DNA from: JAYGED01 sp046582565
Lineage (GTDB): Bacteria > Pseudomonadota > Alphaproteobacteria > JAAXGF01
Direction of reading: 5' to 3'
NCBI GenBank assembly: GCA_046582565.1
Contig: JAYGED010000224.1
Location: 1 to 31,017 of the forward strand
DNA: 31,017 nt
This document shows, piece by piece, positions 23,436 through 31,017 of the stretch (positions are counted from its first letter, which is position 1; every line of letters begins with the position of its first letter). A model generated the notes under the pieces. It saw only the letters and a program-made list of their open reading frames with translations, did not search any database and had not been told where the DNA came from. The translations under genes and the position numbers were made by a program.

Positions 23436-24701
23436 TTAGGGCTCGTAGCTGATTCGCCAGATGACGCCGCCCATGTCGTCGGCGATGAGCAGGTTGCCGT
23501 CGGCGGCGACCGCCAGCCCGGCGGGCCGACCCCAGACCTCGGCGGTTGTATCGCCGCGCTCCCAGAAGCCGGTGGCGAAGACTTCGTAATCGCCTACCGG
23601 GCGGCCCTTATCGAAACGAACCCGCGCGATCATATAGCCCCGGGGGCTGGCCGCGTTCCACGAACCATGGAGTGCGACGAAGGCGTCGCCCTGGTATTCG
23701 GCGGGAAACGCCGATCCATCGTAGAACACCAGCCCGAGCGGCGCCGAATGGCTGCGAAACAGCACATCGGGAAGCTTCGTTTGCGCGACCAGATCGGGCC
23801 GCTTGTCGCCGTAACCGGGCTGTGGGTTGGGGCCGACATAGGCGTAGGGCCAGCCGAAGAAATCGCCGTCCTCGACGCGGGTGAGGAAATCGGGCACCAG
23901 TTCGTCGCCGACCCCGTCTCGCTCGTTGACCACGACGTAAAGATCGTCACTTCCAGGCCTAAAGGCGATACCCACCGCATTACGCAGACCCGAGGCGTAG
24001 GTTCGCTGGCCACTGCCGTCGAGGTTGAATTCCTGTACCGAGGCGCGGGGCGGGTCTTCCTCGGCGATATTGTTTTTCGACCCGATTGCCACATAAAAGC
24101 GCCGTCCGTCCGGGCTGATCGCCAGGGTGCGTGTGATGTGTCCGCGGCGGCCGCCGAGCGCTCCGGGCTGCAACATTCCCCGTGGCGGTTCCGTGGCGCG
24201 GAGCTGGTCATCGGCATAACTGTAGCGCCAAATATTGTCGAGATCGGTGACATAGAGATAGCCGTCACGGATGACCATGCCATGGGGGTAGCGATGGTTC
24301 TTGGCGAACACCCTGGTGATATCAGCTTGGCCATCGCCGTCACTGTCGCGCAGCAGAGTGATGCGGCCTGGCCTGGCCTCGGCAAGAAAAACATCGCCGT
24401 TGGGGGCGACGGTCATCCAACGCGCGTTATCGAGGCCATAGGCGAAATAATTGACCGAAAATCCCTCGGGCATCGTAAGCGTGCTGCGTATTGTGCGTTG
24501 GATACGACGCGCCGGATTCGAGGCGCTCTCGGAGGCATATGGTGGTGGGAGGTCCTCGAATTGAACGACAATGCGGTCGCCGACCTCAGGCTGGGCAGCC
24601 TGAGCGGCGGCTCCCAGGAAAAGGGCTAAAGCGGCGGCGAAAAACCTCAGCGCTTCATGCCGGGCAACACTTGCTGACTTATCCAATTGCCGACCTCGCA
24701 T
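23436..24701 (-). CDS. Sorbosone/glucose dehydrogenase-like secreted protein (PQQ type)
   Basis: The product is 421 residues: a signal peptide (about 1-36, cleaved near AQAAQ) and a beta-propeller of the soluble glucose/sorbosone dehydrogenase family. Typical segments are MTVAPNGDVFLAEARPGRI, SHSAPLGLVFYDG, FVALHGSWN and GRPAGLAVAADGNLLIADD. The family oxidises sugars or related alcohols in the periplasm, usually with PQQ; no PQQ synthesis gene is in the window. The start at 24701 lies within the end of the amidotransferase gene (55-base overlap). I found no clear ATG further in. A weak GAG precedes the start. Confidence 0.87.
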   Translation of the reverse strand: MRGRQLDKSASVARHEALRFFAAALALFLGAAAQAAQPEVGDRIVVQFEDLPPPYASESASNPARRIQRTIRSTLTMPEGFSVNYFAYGLDNARWMTVAPNGDVFLAEARPGRITLLRDSDGDGQADITRVFAKNHRYPHGMVIRDGYLYVTDLDNIWRYSYADDQLRATEPPRGMLQPGALGGRRGHITRTLAISPDGRRFYVAIGSKNNIAEEDPPRASVQEFNLDGSGQRTYASGLRNAVGIAFRPGSDDLYVVVNERDGVGDELVPDFLTRVEDGDFFGWPYAYVGPNPQPGYGDKRPDLVAQTKLPDVLFRSHSAPLGLVFYDGSAFPAEYQGDAFVALHGSWNAASPRGYMIARVRFDKGRPVGDYEVFATGFWERGDTTAEVWGRPAGLAVAADGNLLIADDMGGVIWRISYEP

Positions 24702-25504
24702 TGGCGTATCTCGGGGCGCAGTATATCGTCATCGATGGCGAGCGCCCAGGCGAGATCCTGGCGGGTCGGATCGTCATGCAGGGCTTCCAGCAGATCGATG
24801 TGGCCGAGGGCCTGATCGACATCGCGGAAAAAGCCCAATTCGGTGAGCTTCTCGCGGCGGCAATACATCAGCCGGGCCATTTCATGGAGGTCGTATTCCG
24901 GATGATATTGCAGGCCCCAGAAGGTGCCGGCTTCGTGGGTGACAGCCGCCGCTTGGACATGGGTGAACTGGTTGGTCGCCAACAGCACCGCCGTGCTCGG
25001 CCAATGGGTGACTTCGTCCACATGGCTGATGAAGGCGTCGAACACGCTCGGCTTGCCGGCGTAGAGCGGATGGCCGCGGCCCTCGGGGGTGAGCTGGATC
25101 TTGCGGGCGATGCCCATTTCGCGGCCCCGTGGATTCGCTGCACAGAGGCCGCCCGCCGCCACCACGGCAATTTGTAACGCCCAGCAGCTGCCGAAGCTCG
25201 GCACCCCGGCGGTGAAGGCGGCACGGCAGAAATCGATCTGGCTTCGCACCCGGGGGTCGTCCTCGAACACGGTCAGGCTGCAACCGGTCCAGGCGATGCC
25301 GTCATAGGCGGCCAGGGCCGCGCCCGCCGGCAGGCTCGAGGCGTCGTCGGCGGGGAAGACATAATCGACTTCGGCGCCGGGGACGAAGCGCCGTAGCATG
25401 GCGGCGTAGATGTCGCAGGCCATGGAGGCGCCGCCGGCGACCAGCTCGTCGCGCGACGATTTCAGATAGCCGTCGACAACCAGGAAGCGGGGATCGGCAC
25501 TCAT
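24647..25504 (-). CDS. Class I glutamine amidotransferase-like protein
   Basis: The product is 285 residues. The catalytic triad of class I amidotransferases is visible: the nucleophile elbow SFGSCWALQ (C107) and the His/Glu pair in QYHPEYD (H201, E203). The domain stands alone, unlike in GuaA, and resembles the GATase1 proteins that hydrolyse gamma-glutamyl compounds or feed ammonia to a partner enzyme. The start at 25504 lies immediately after the HAD gene stop and is preceded by AAGGAG, so cotranslation is likely. The region after 220 (helical, charged) is an extension found in only some relatives. The substrate is unknown. Confidence 0.88.
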   Translation of the reverse strand: MSADPRFLVVDGYLKSSRDELVAGGASMACDIYAAMLRRFVPGAEVDYVFPADDASSLPAGAALAAYDGIAWTGCSLTVFEDDPRVRSQIDFCRAAFTAGVPSFGSCWALQIAVVAAGGLCAANPRGREMGIARKIQLTPEGRGHPLYAGKPSVFDAFISHVDEVTHWPSTAVLLATNQFTHVQAAAVTHEAGTFWGLQYHPEYDLHEMARLMYCRREKLTELGFFRDVDQALGHIDLLEALHDDPTRQDLAWALAIDDDILRPEIRQCEVGNWISQQVLPGMKR

Positions 25505-25505
25505 C

Positions 25506-26267
25506 TCAGGCTCCTTCATCCAGGCGCTCGATGACGCCCGGCAAATCGGCGTGACGTTCACAGATGGCGTCGGCGCTGGTGGTGTCTTTGTCGTTATCGC
25601 GGGTGGCGGTGAACAGCACCGCCTTCATGCCGAGCGCTTGCGGCCCTTTGACATCGTTGTGATCGCGGTCGCCGATATGGACCATGCAGTCGAGTTCGAC
25701 GCCGAGCTGTTCGGCGGCGTTGGTGAACATGCGCGGATCGGGCTTGGAGCAGTCGATTTCGTCGGAGAACACGAAACCGGAGAAATATTCTTCCAGCCCG
25801 TGATGGGCGAGCATACCGCGCAGCACCCGGCCCGGCGAGACCAGGGCATCGGAGACGACGCAGAGCTTATAGGTGGCCGACAAGGCTTGCAGGGCCTCCT
25901 TGATGCCGGGGATGGCGTCGGGCGGCACCTCGCCTTCCATGTTTTCGGTCGCCGCCACGAGTGCTGCAAACTCGTCCTCGGGCAGTTCCCGGCCCAGGTC
26001 GTCGAGCAGCACGGTGAGGCGCTCGGCCACGGTCCAGGTGACGGAATAGCCTTTCCACACCTTGTTGAAGGCGGCATCGGTCACATCATAAGCGCAGACC
26101 ACGGTGTCGTAGGCGATGGCGCCGTGACGCTCCAGCGCCGTGTGCATGAGATCGCGCCGCGCCTTGGGCTTGGACGCCAGCCCCATGGCGGCGCGCCTCG
26201 GCTCGTCGGTTTCATCGGCGATCATGGTGTCCCATAGATCGAAGGTGATCGCTTTGATGGCTGCCAC
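25506..26267 (-). CDS. HAD-superfamily hydrolase
   Basis: The product is 253 residues starting at GTG 26267, which follows AGGAG by 8 bases. Motif I is TFDLWDT: the nucleophile is D10, but the position two residues later, where phosphatases have the acid/base Asp, is Trp12 (the next Asp is at +3). Motif II is VVSDAL (S139), motif III CSKPDP (K175) and motif IV HIGDRDHNDVKG (D200, D205). All but the second Asp fit a haloacid-dehalogenase-like enzyme with a helical cap. Activity could be dehalogenase-like or a phosphatase with altered chemistry. It leads the unit HAD-amidotransferase-sorbosone dehydrogenase-like. Confidence 0.86.
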   Translation of the reverse strand: MAAIKAITFDLWDTMIADETDEPRRAAMGLASKPKARRDLMHTALERHGAIAYDTVVCAYDVTDAAFNKVWKGYSVTWTVAERLTVLLDDLGRELPEDEFAALVAATENMEGEVPPDAIPGIKEALQALSATYKLCVVSDALVSPGRVLRGMLAHHGLEEYFSGFVFSDEIDCSKPDPRMFTNAAEQLGVELDCMVHIGDRDHNDVKGPQALGMKAVLFTATRDNDKDTTSADAICERHADLPGVIERLDEGA

Positions 26268-26381
26268 GAAGATATCTCCTAAAGTAGATTGCGGGCGCAT
26301 GTTTCCCATTCCCGAAGGGCGGGCGCAAGTAGATTTTCACAAGGCTTCCCATCGCCCGCCCGTGCGGGCAGACTGCGCGCC

Positions 26382-27158
26382 ATGACGGATCCCTGCGCCG
26401 ACGAATTTATCGCCCTCGCCAATCGCCTCGCCGACGCGGCGGGTGAGCTGTCGCGCAGCTTTTTCCGCAAGCATCTCGCGGTCGAATTCAAGGCGGTCAA
26501 CAGCCCGGTCACCGAGGCCGACCAGGCAATCGAGACGCGCTTGCGCGAGATGATCGGCGATGCCTATCCGGCGCACGGAATTATCGGCGAGGAGCAGAAC
26601 CCGGTAAACCCGGATGCCGAATTCGTCTGGGTTATCGATCCGATCGACGGCACCCGGCTGTTCATTACCGGCATCCCGCTTTTCACCTGCCTGATCGCCC
26701 TGGTCCGGGGCGGGCGGCCGCTGCTCGGCATCATCGACCAGCCGGTGATCGGCGACCGCTGGGTCGGCGCCCGGGGCCAGGCGACCCGTTTCAACGGCCA
26801 AGTCGTGCAGACCCGGGCCTGCGCAAGCCTGGCCGATGCGGTGCTCTGCACCTCCAATCCGGCCTATTTCGAAGGTCCCGACATCGCCGCCTTCGAGCGC
26901 CTGCGCGACGCCGCGGGCTGGACTCAATATAGCGGCGATTCCTACGGCGTCGGCCTGATCGCCACCGGCGCCATGGACATAGCCGTGGAAAGCGATCTCG
27001 GGGTCTATGACTTCTGCGCCTGGGGGCCGGTGATCGAAGGCGCCGGCGGACGGGTCAGCGATTGGCAGGGCGCGCCCATATCCTTGGCAACCGGTGACAA
27101 GATATTGGTCTCCGGCGATCCCGCTCTCCATGATCAGGCCCTGGCAAGGTTGTCGTAA
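26382..27158 (+). CDS. Inositol-monophosphatase-family phosphatase (HisN-like)
   Basis: The product is 258 residues. Metal-binding motifs of the family are present: GEEQN (E70, E71), WVIDPIDGTRLF (D86, D89, T91) and YDFCAWGPVIEGAGG (D210). The stretch PLFTCLIALVRGGRPLLGIIDQPV closely resembles HisN-type histidinol-phosphatases of the IMPase family (TIGR02067), which remove phosphate in histidine synthesis. ATG 26382 is chosen over an in-frame upstream opening at 26289 because its product matches the usual start. It is divergent from the HAD gene and lies 48 bases before yejA; they may be unrelated in function. Other substrates (inositol phosphate, PAP) are possible. Confidence 0.87.
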   Translation: MTDPCADEFIALANRLADAAGELSRSFFRKHLAVEFKAVNSPVTEADQAIETRLREMIGDAYPAHGIIGEEQNPVNPDAEFVWVIDPIDGTRLFITGIPLFTCLIALVRGGRPLLGIIDQPVIGDRWVGARGQATRFNGQVVQTRACASLADAVLCTSNPAYFEGPDIAAFERLRDAAGWTQYSGDSYGVGLIATGAMDIAVESDLGVYDFCAWGPVIEGAGGRVSDWQGAPISLATGDKILVSGDPALHDQALARLS

Positions 27159-27206
27159 CCCGCGATAACTCTTACATTCACAAGCGAACTCATTTGAGGA
27201 ACGACA

Positions 27207-29036
27207 ATGCGCTTGCTGACAGCCTTCGCCGCCCTCTCTCTGCTGCTGGCTATTCCTGCCGGGGCACAGGAAGTTTATGTCGGCCATGGCGTCGCCATGC
27301 ATGGCGATCTGAAATACGGCCCGGATTTCACGGCTTTCGACTACGTCAATCCCGATGCGCCCAAGGGTGGCGAGGTGCGGCAATTCTCTATCGGCAGTTT
27401 CGACAACCTCAATCCCTACATCCTCAAGGGCCAGTCGGCGTCCGGCATCGGCCGTATTTTTGAGACCCTGATGACCGGGTCCGAGGACGAAGCCTTCTCC
27501 CAATACGGCCTAATCGCCGAGACCGTGGAAATGCCCGAGGACCGCTCCTGGGTCGCCTTTACCCTGCGCCCCGAGGCTCGCTGGCACGATGGAACCCCGA
27601 TCACCGTTGACGATGTGATTTTCTCCCTCGATATTCTCAAGACCAAGGGCCATCCCTTCTATCGCGCCTATTACGGCGATGTGCTGTCGGCCGAGAAGAT
27701 CGGCGAGCGCAAGGTGAAGTTCACCTTCGCCGACGGCCTCAACCGCGAATTGCCGCTGATCATCGGCGAACTTCCCATCCTCTCGAAGCGCTATTACGAG
27801 ACTTATGATTTCGAGAAGACGACCCTGGTCTCGCCGCTGGGCTCCGGCCCCTATCGGGTCGAAAGCGTTGATCCGGGGCGCTCAATCACCTACGCCCGGG
27901 TTGTGGATTACTGGGGCGAGGACATTCCGGTCAGGCGCGGCCAGCATAATTTCGACGTCATACGCATCGATTATTACCGCGATCCCACCGTCGCCATGGA
28001 AGCCTTCAAGGCCCATGAATATGATTTTCGCGCCGAGAATGCCTCCAAGGTCTGGGCTACCGCCTATGTAGGGGCCGCCTTCGATGACGGACGTATCGTC
28101 AAGGAGCAAATCAGCCATAGCATTCCCACCGGCATGCAGGGCTTCGTCTTCAATACCCGCCGGGCCAAGTTCGCGGACCCCAAACTACGCCGGGCGCTGG
28201 GCTTAGCTTTCGATTATGAATGGACCAACAAGAATCTGTTCAACGGCGCTTATACCCGCACCGAAAGTTATTTTTCAAATTCGGAACTGGCGTCGACCGA
28301 CCTGCCCGATGACGCTGAATTGGCGCTGTTGGACCCCTTGGCCGAGCAAATCCCGGCCTCGGTGTTCACCGAGATTTATCAAGCACCCAAGACCGATGGG
28401 TCGGGCAAGGCTAGGAAGAACCTGCGCCAGGCGCTCAAGCTGCTTGGTGAGGCCGGCTGGACGATCACTGACGGCAAGCTGATCAGCCCGTCCGATGGCC
28501 AACCCCTGGAGATTGAGTTCCTCATTGTCTCGCCCCTGTTCGAGCGCATCATCGCGCCGCTGGTCAAGAATTTGGAAAAACTCGGCATCGCGGCCAAGAT
28601 CAGGCTGGTCGACTCGGCGCAATATCAGAAGCGGCTGGAGGAATTTGATTTTGACATGATCGTGGCTTCCATCGGTCAGTCCATATCGCCGGGCAACGAA
28701 CAGAATAACTACTGGACCAGCGTCGCGGCCGATACGCCGGGCAGCCGCAACTACGCGGGCATCAAAGACCCGGCGGTCGATTCCCTGGTCGCCACCCTGA
28801 TCGCGGCGGCCGACCGTGACGCGCTGATCACCGCCGCCCGCGCTCTCGATAGGGTGCTGCTTTCGGGCTATTATGTGATCCCCCATTGGCATATCCGCAG
28901 CTTCCGGGTGGCCTATTGGAACAAGTTCGCGAGACCTGCTATCGCGCCCAAATACAGCCTCGGGTTCGATGGCTGGTGGATCGATTCGGCCCTGTCGGAG
29001 ACGCTTGCCGGTGCCGAGAAGGCCGCCGAGGATTAA
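27207..29036 (+). CDS. yejA: YejA-type ABC transporter substrate-binding protein (family 5)
   Basis: The product is 609 residues, the length of E. coli YejA (about 604). It has a signal peptide (1-20, cleavage AGA-QEV). The solute-binding family 5 pattern includes NPDAPKGGEVRQFSIGSFDNLNP and later WTSVAADTPGSRNYAGI. The Yej system imports peptides and peptide-like compounds such as microcin C, into the cytoplasm. GAGGAA precedes the ATG. The stop overlaps the yejB start by one base (TAATG). Gene order yejA-yejB-yejE is conserved. Confidence 0.93.
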   Translation: MRLLTAFAALSLLLAIPAGAQEVYVGHGVAMHGDLKYGPDFTAFDYVNPDAPKGGEVRQFSIGSFDNLNPYILKGQSASGIGRIFETLMTGSEDEAFSQYGLIAETVEMPEDRSWVAFTLRPEARWHDGTPITVDDVIFSLDILKTKGHPFYRAYYGDVLSAEKIGERKVKFTFADGLNRELPLIIGELPILSKRYYETYDFEKTTLVSPLGSGPYRVESVDPGRSITYARVVDYWGEDIPVRRGQHNFDVIRIDYYRDPTVAMEAFKAHEYDFRAENASKVWATAYVGAAFDDGRIVKEQISHSIPTGMQGFVFNTRRAKFADPKLRRALGLAFDYEWTNKNLFNGAYTRTESYFSNSELASTDLPDDAELALLDPLAEQIPASVFTEIYQAPKTDGSGKARKNLRQALKLLGEAGWTITDGKLISPSDGQPLEIEFLIVSPLFERIIAPLVKNLEKLGIAAKIRLVDSAQYQKRLEEFDFDMIVASIGQSISPGNEQNNYWTSVAADTPGSRNYAGIKDPAVDSLVATLIAAADRDALITAARALDRVLLSGYYVIPHWHIRSFRVAYWNKFARPAIAPKYSLGFDGWWIDSALSETLAGAEKAAED

Positions 29037-30148
29037 TGCTCGCCTATATGATCCGCCGTCTGCTGCTCATCATCCCGACCCTGTTCGGCATCATGGTGGT
29101 CAATTTCATCATCGTGCAAGCGGCCCCCGGCGGCCCAGTGGAACAGCTTATCGCGCAGATCCAGGGCACCGGAGTCGACGCCACGGCCCGTTTCGGCTCC
29201 GGCGCGCAGAGCGATGTAGGCGACAGCCAGGCGACCCGCAATGTGGCCCAAGGCGGCACCATCACCAAATATCGCGGCGCCCAGGGACTGGAGCCCGAAT
29301 TCATCGCCGATCTTGAGCGCCAGTTCGGCTTCGACAAGCCGATGCCTGAGCGGTTCGTGCTGATGATCGGCAATTATCTGCGCTTCGATTTCGGCGACAG
29401 CTATTTCCGCGACCGCAAGGTGGTCGACCTGGTAATCGAGAAAATGCCGGTGTCGATCTCCATCGGCCTGTGGACCACGCTGCTGGTCTATCTCATCTCG
29501 ATCCCGCTCGGTATCGCCAAGGCGGTGCGTGACGGCACCAGCTTCGATGTCTGGACCAGCGGCGTGATTATCGTCGGCAACGCGATCCCGAGTTTCCTGT
29601 TCGCCATCATGCTGATTGTGCTGTTCGCAGGGGGGAGCTATCTCGACTGGTTTCCCTTGCGTGGCCTGACCTCGCCCGATTGGGACGCTCTATCCTGGCC
29701 GGCGCGTATCGTCGATTACTTCTGGCACATCGCCCTGCCGATCCTGGCCCTGGTGATCGGCGGCTTCGCCAGCCTGACCATGCTGACCAAGAATTCCTTC
29801 CTCGACGAGATCAACAAGCAATATGTCATCACCGCCCGCGCCAAGGGCCTCGATGAGCGCCAAGTGCTCTACGGCCATGTCTTTCGCAATGCCATGCTCA
29901 TCGTCATCGCCGGGTTCCCGAGCGCCTTCATCGGCATCCTGTTCACCGGCTCGCTGTTGATCGAGGTGATATTTTCCCTCGATGGTCTCGGCCTGATGGG
30001 TTTCGAGGCGGCAATCAACCGGGATTACCCGATCATGTTCGGCACTTTATTCTTCTTCACCGTGCTCGGACTGATCATGCAGCTGATCGGCGATCTCGCC
30101 TATATGGTTATCGATCCGCGTATCGACTTCGAGGCGCGGGAGGTCTGA
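29036..30148 (+). CDS. yejB: YejB-type ABC transporter permease
   Basis: The product is 370 residues with about six membrane helices. The N-terminus MLAYMIRRLLLIIPTLFGIMVVNFIIVQAAPGGP is the classical DppB/YejB start. A long periplasmic stretch after about residue 45 (GTGVDATARFGSGAQSDVG...) is the YejB-type insertion. The cytoplasmic coupling loop (EAA-like) is INKQYVITARAKGLDERQVLYGHVFRNAM. ATG 29036 overlaps the yejA stop; the longer frame from 28886 is in the yejA region and is discarded. Confidence 0.95.
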   Translation: MLAYMIRRLLLIIPTLFGIMVVNFIIVQAAPGGPVEQLIAQIQGTGVDATARFGSGAQSDVGDSQATRNVAQGGTITKYRGAQGLEPEFIADLERQFGFDKPMPERFVLMIGNYLRFDFGDSYFRDRKVVDLVIEKMPVSISIGLWTTLLVYLISIPLGIAKAVRDGTSFDVWTSGVIIVGNAIPSFLFAIMLIVLFAGGSYLDWFPLRGLTSPDWDALSWPARIVDYFWHIALPILALVIGGFASLTMLTKNSFLDEINKQYVITARAKGLDERQVLYGHVFRNAMLIVIAGFPSAFIGILFTGSLLIEVIFSLDGLGLMGFEAAINRDYPIMFGTLFFFTVLGLIMQLIGDLAYMVIDPRIDFEAREV

Positions 30149-30151
30149 GCC

Positions 30152-31017
30152 ATGGATGACCGGTTCCTGGGGGTTTCCATCACCCCGATCACCCGCCGCC
30201 GGCTGCATAATTTCCGCGCTAACCGGCGTGGCTATTGGTCTTTCTGGATTTTTCTCGTGCTGTTCTTCGCAAGCCTGTTCGCCGAGCTGATCGCCAATGA
30301 CCGGCCCCTGTTGGTCAAGTTCGACGGGGCTTATTACACGCCCTTCCTCATCGCCTATCCCGAGACCCTGTTCGGCGGTGATTTTCCTACCGAGGCCGAT
30401 TATCGCGACGAGTTCGTCGCCGATCTTATCGAGGCCAAGGGCTGGATGGTCTGGCCGATCATCCGCTACGATTTTTCCACCATCAATTACAACTTGCCGT
30501 CGCCGGCGCCGTCGCCGCCCACGGCGGACAACTGGCTCGGCACCGATGATCAGGGCCGTGATGTGGTAGCGCGGATGATCTATGGCTATCGTATCTCCGT
30601 GCTGTTCGGTCTGGTGCTGACCTTGCTCTCCTCGATCGTCGGCGTCATGGCGGGGGCGGTGCAGGGCTATTTCGGCGGCTGGCTGGATTTGATCTTCCAG
30701 CGCTTTATCGAAATATGGGCCGGCCTGCCCATGCTTTATCTGTTGATCATTCTGGCCTCGGTGATCGAGCCGACCTTCTGGTATCTTCTCGGCTTGATGC
30801 TGGCGTTCAGTTGGATGGCCTTGGTCGGCGTGGTGCGCGCCGAGTTCCTGCGGGCGCGCAATCTCGAATATGTCCGCGCCGCACGCGCCCTGGGCGTCAG
30901 CGACGCAGCCATCATGTTCAAGCATATGCTGCCCAATGCCATGGTTGCAACCCTGACCTTCCTGCCCTTCATATTGAGCGGCGCGGTGACCACCCTGACG
31001 GCGCTCGATTTCCTCGG
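30152..31017 (+). CDS. yejE: YejE-type ABC transporter permease (cut by window edge)
   Basis: The first 288 codons are present and the frame stays open to the window end, so the gene is truncated only by the window. It starts 3 bases after yejB, behind GGAGG (30139-30143). The N-terminus (SITPITRRRLHNFRANRRGYWSFWIFLVLFF) and the periplasmic insertion with YDFSTINYNLPSPAPSPP are YejE-like. The permease core starts at WLGTDDQGRDVVARMIYGYRIS, with the coupling loop LEYVRAARALGVSDAAIMFKHMLPNAM. E. coli YejE has about 341 residues, so roughly 50 are missing. The ATPase gene yejF probably follows beyond the window. Confidence 0.95.
   Translation, partial: MDDRFLGVSITPITRRRLHNFRANRRGYWSFWIFLVLFFASLFAELIANDRPLLVKFDGAYYTPFLIAYPETLFGGDFPTEADYRDEFVADLIEAKGWMVWPIIRYDFSTINYNLPSPAPSPPTADNWLGTDDQGRDVVARMIYGYRISVLFGLVLTLLSSIVGVMAGAVQGYFGGWLDLIFQRFIEIWAGLPMLYLLIILASVIEPTFWYLLGLMLAFSWMALVGVVRAEFLRARNLEYVRAARALGVSDAAIMFKHMLPNAMVATLTFLPFILSGAVTTLTALDFL

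Noticed and set aside
23397..24629. 410-codon + strand frame opposite the sorbosone dehydrogenase-like gene
   Set aside because: No motif or signal seen; the minus-strand protein has a signal peptide and family segments.
26337..27503. 388-codon minus-strand frame opposite hisN-like and yejA
   Set aside because: Shadow frame without motifs, spanning the start of two supported genes.

Overview
The window is GC-rich, densely coding bacterial chromosome with short gaps, frequent ATGA-type stop/start overlaps and operons on both strands. A stand-alone BioY, the ydbH-ynbE-ydbL lipid-transport set, the yejA-yejB-yejE uptake operon, a DddP-type M24 protein and YajQ together suggest a free-living, possibly marine, alphaproteobacterium of a Rhodospirillales-like type. 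This placement is an inference from gene content; there is no rRNA or other marker gene to confirm it. I found no tRNA, rRNA, CRISPR array, insertion sequence or phage gene.

Layout. (1) 216-3781 (+): an M24 protein with the DddP (DMSP lyase) residue set, an M81 (MlrC-like) metallopeptidase overlapping it by ATGA, and a fumarylacetoacetate-hydrolase-family enzyme. (2) An OsmC-like protein (-) converges on that operon. An MFS transporter (one-base frameshift near its end) and a RidA protein (+) follow. (3) 6169-6281: a structured CACAGAGGC-repeat element between converging genes. (4) 6293-10276 (-): bioY, ydbH, ynbE, ydbL. (5) 10364-14476 (+): peroxiredoxin-like protein, TVP38/TMEM64 membrane protein, overlapping flavin disulfide oxidoreductase, and a sensor histidine kinase broken by a one-base frameshift. 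(6) 14473-15816 (-): class III aminotransferase. (7) 15959-19046 (+): YajQ, then an AT-richer stretch with an undecaprenyl-phosphate sugar phosphotransferase, a cupin and an unrecognised secreted protein. (8) 19113-21274 (-): SMP-30-type lactonase, SAM methyltransferase, YkvA-like membrane protein. (9) 21406-21951 (+): AhpD-like carboxymuconolactone decarboxylase family protein. (10) 21959-26267 (-): Nudix/LOG pair, then a HAD protein, a class I glutamine amidotransferase and a sorbosone-dehydrogenase-like protein. (11) 26382-31017 (+): HisN-like phosphatase, then yejA, yejB and a truncated yejE running off the right edge.

Functional themes are uptake and breakdown of small organic compounds (regions 1, 2, 11), envelope lipid transport (4), redox/thiol chemistry (5, OsmC, AhpD-like) and nucleotide handling (Nudix/LOG). 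The most interesting parts are the DddP-like/M81/FAH cluster, the CACAGAGGC element, an 18-bp tandem duplication that doubles the OsmC start codon, and the TVP38-oxidoreductase unit. The two single-base frameshifts both lie in runs of one base and may be assembly errors.
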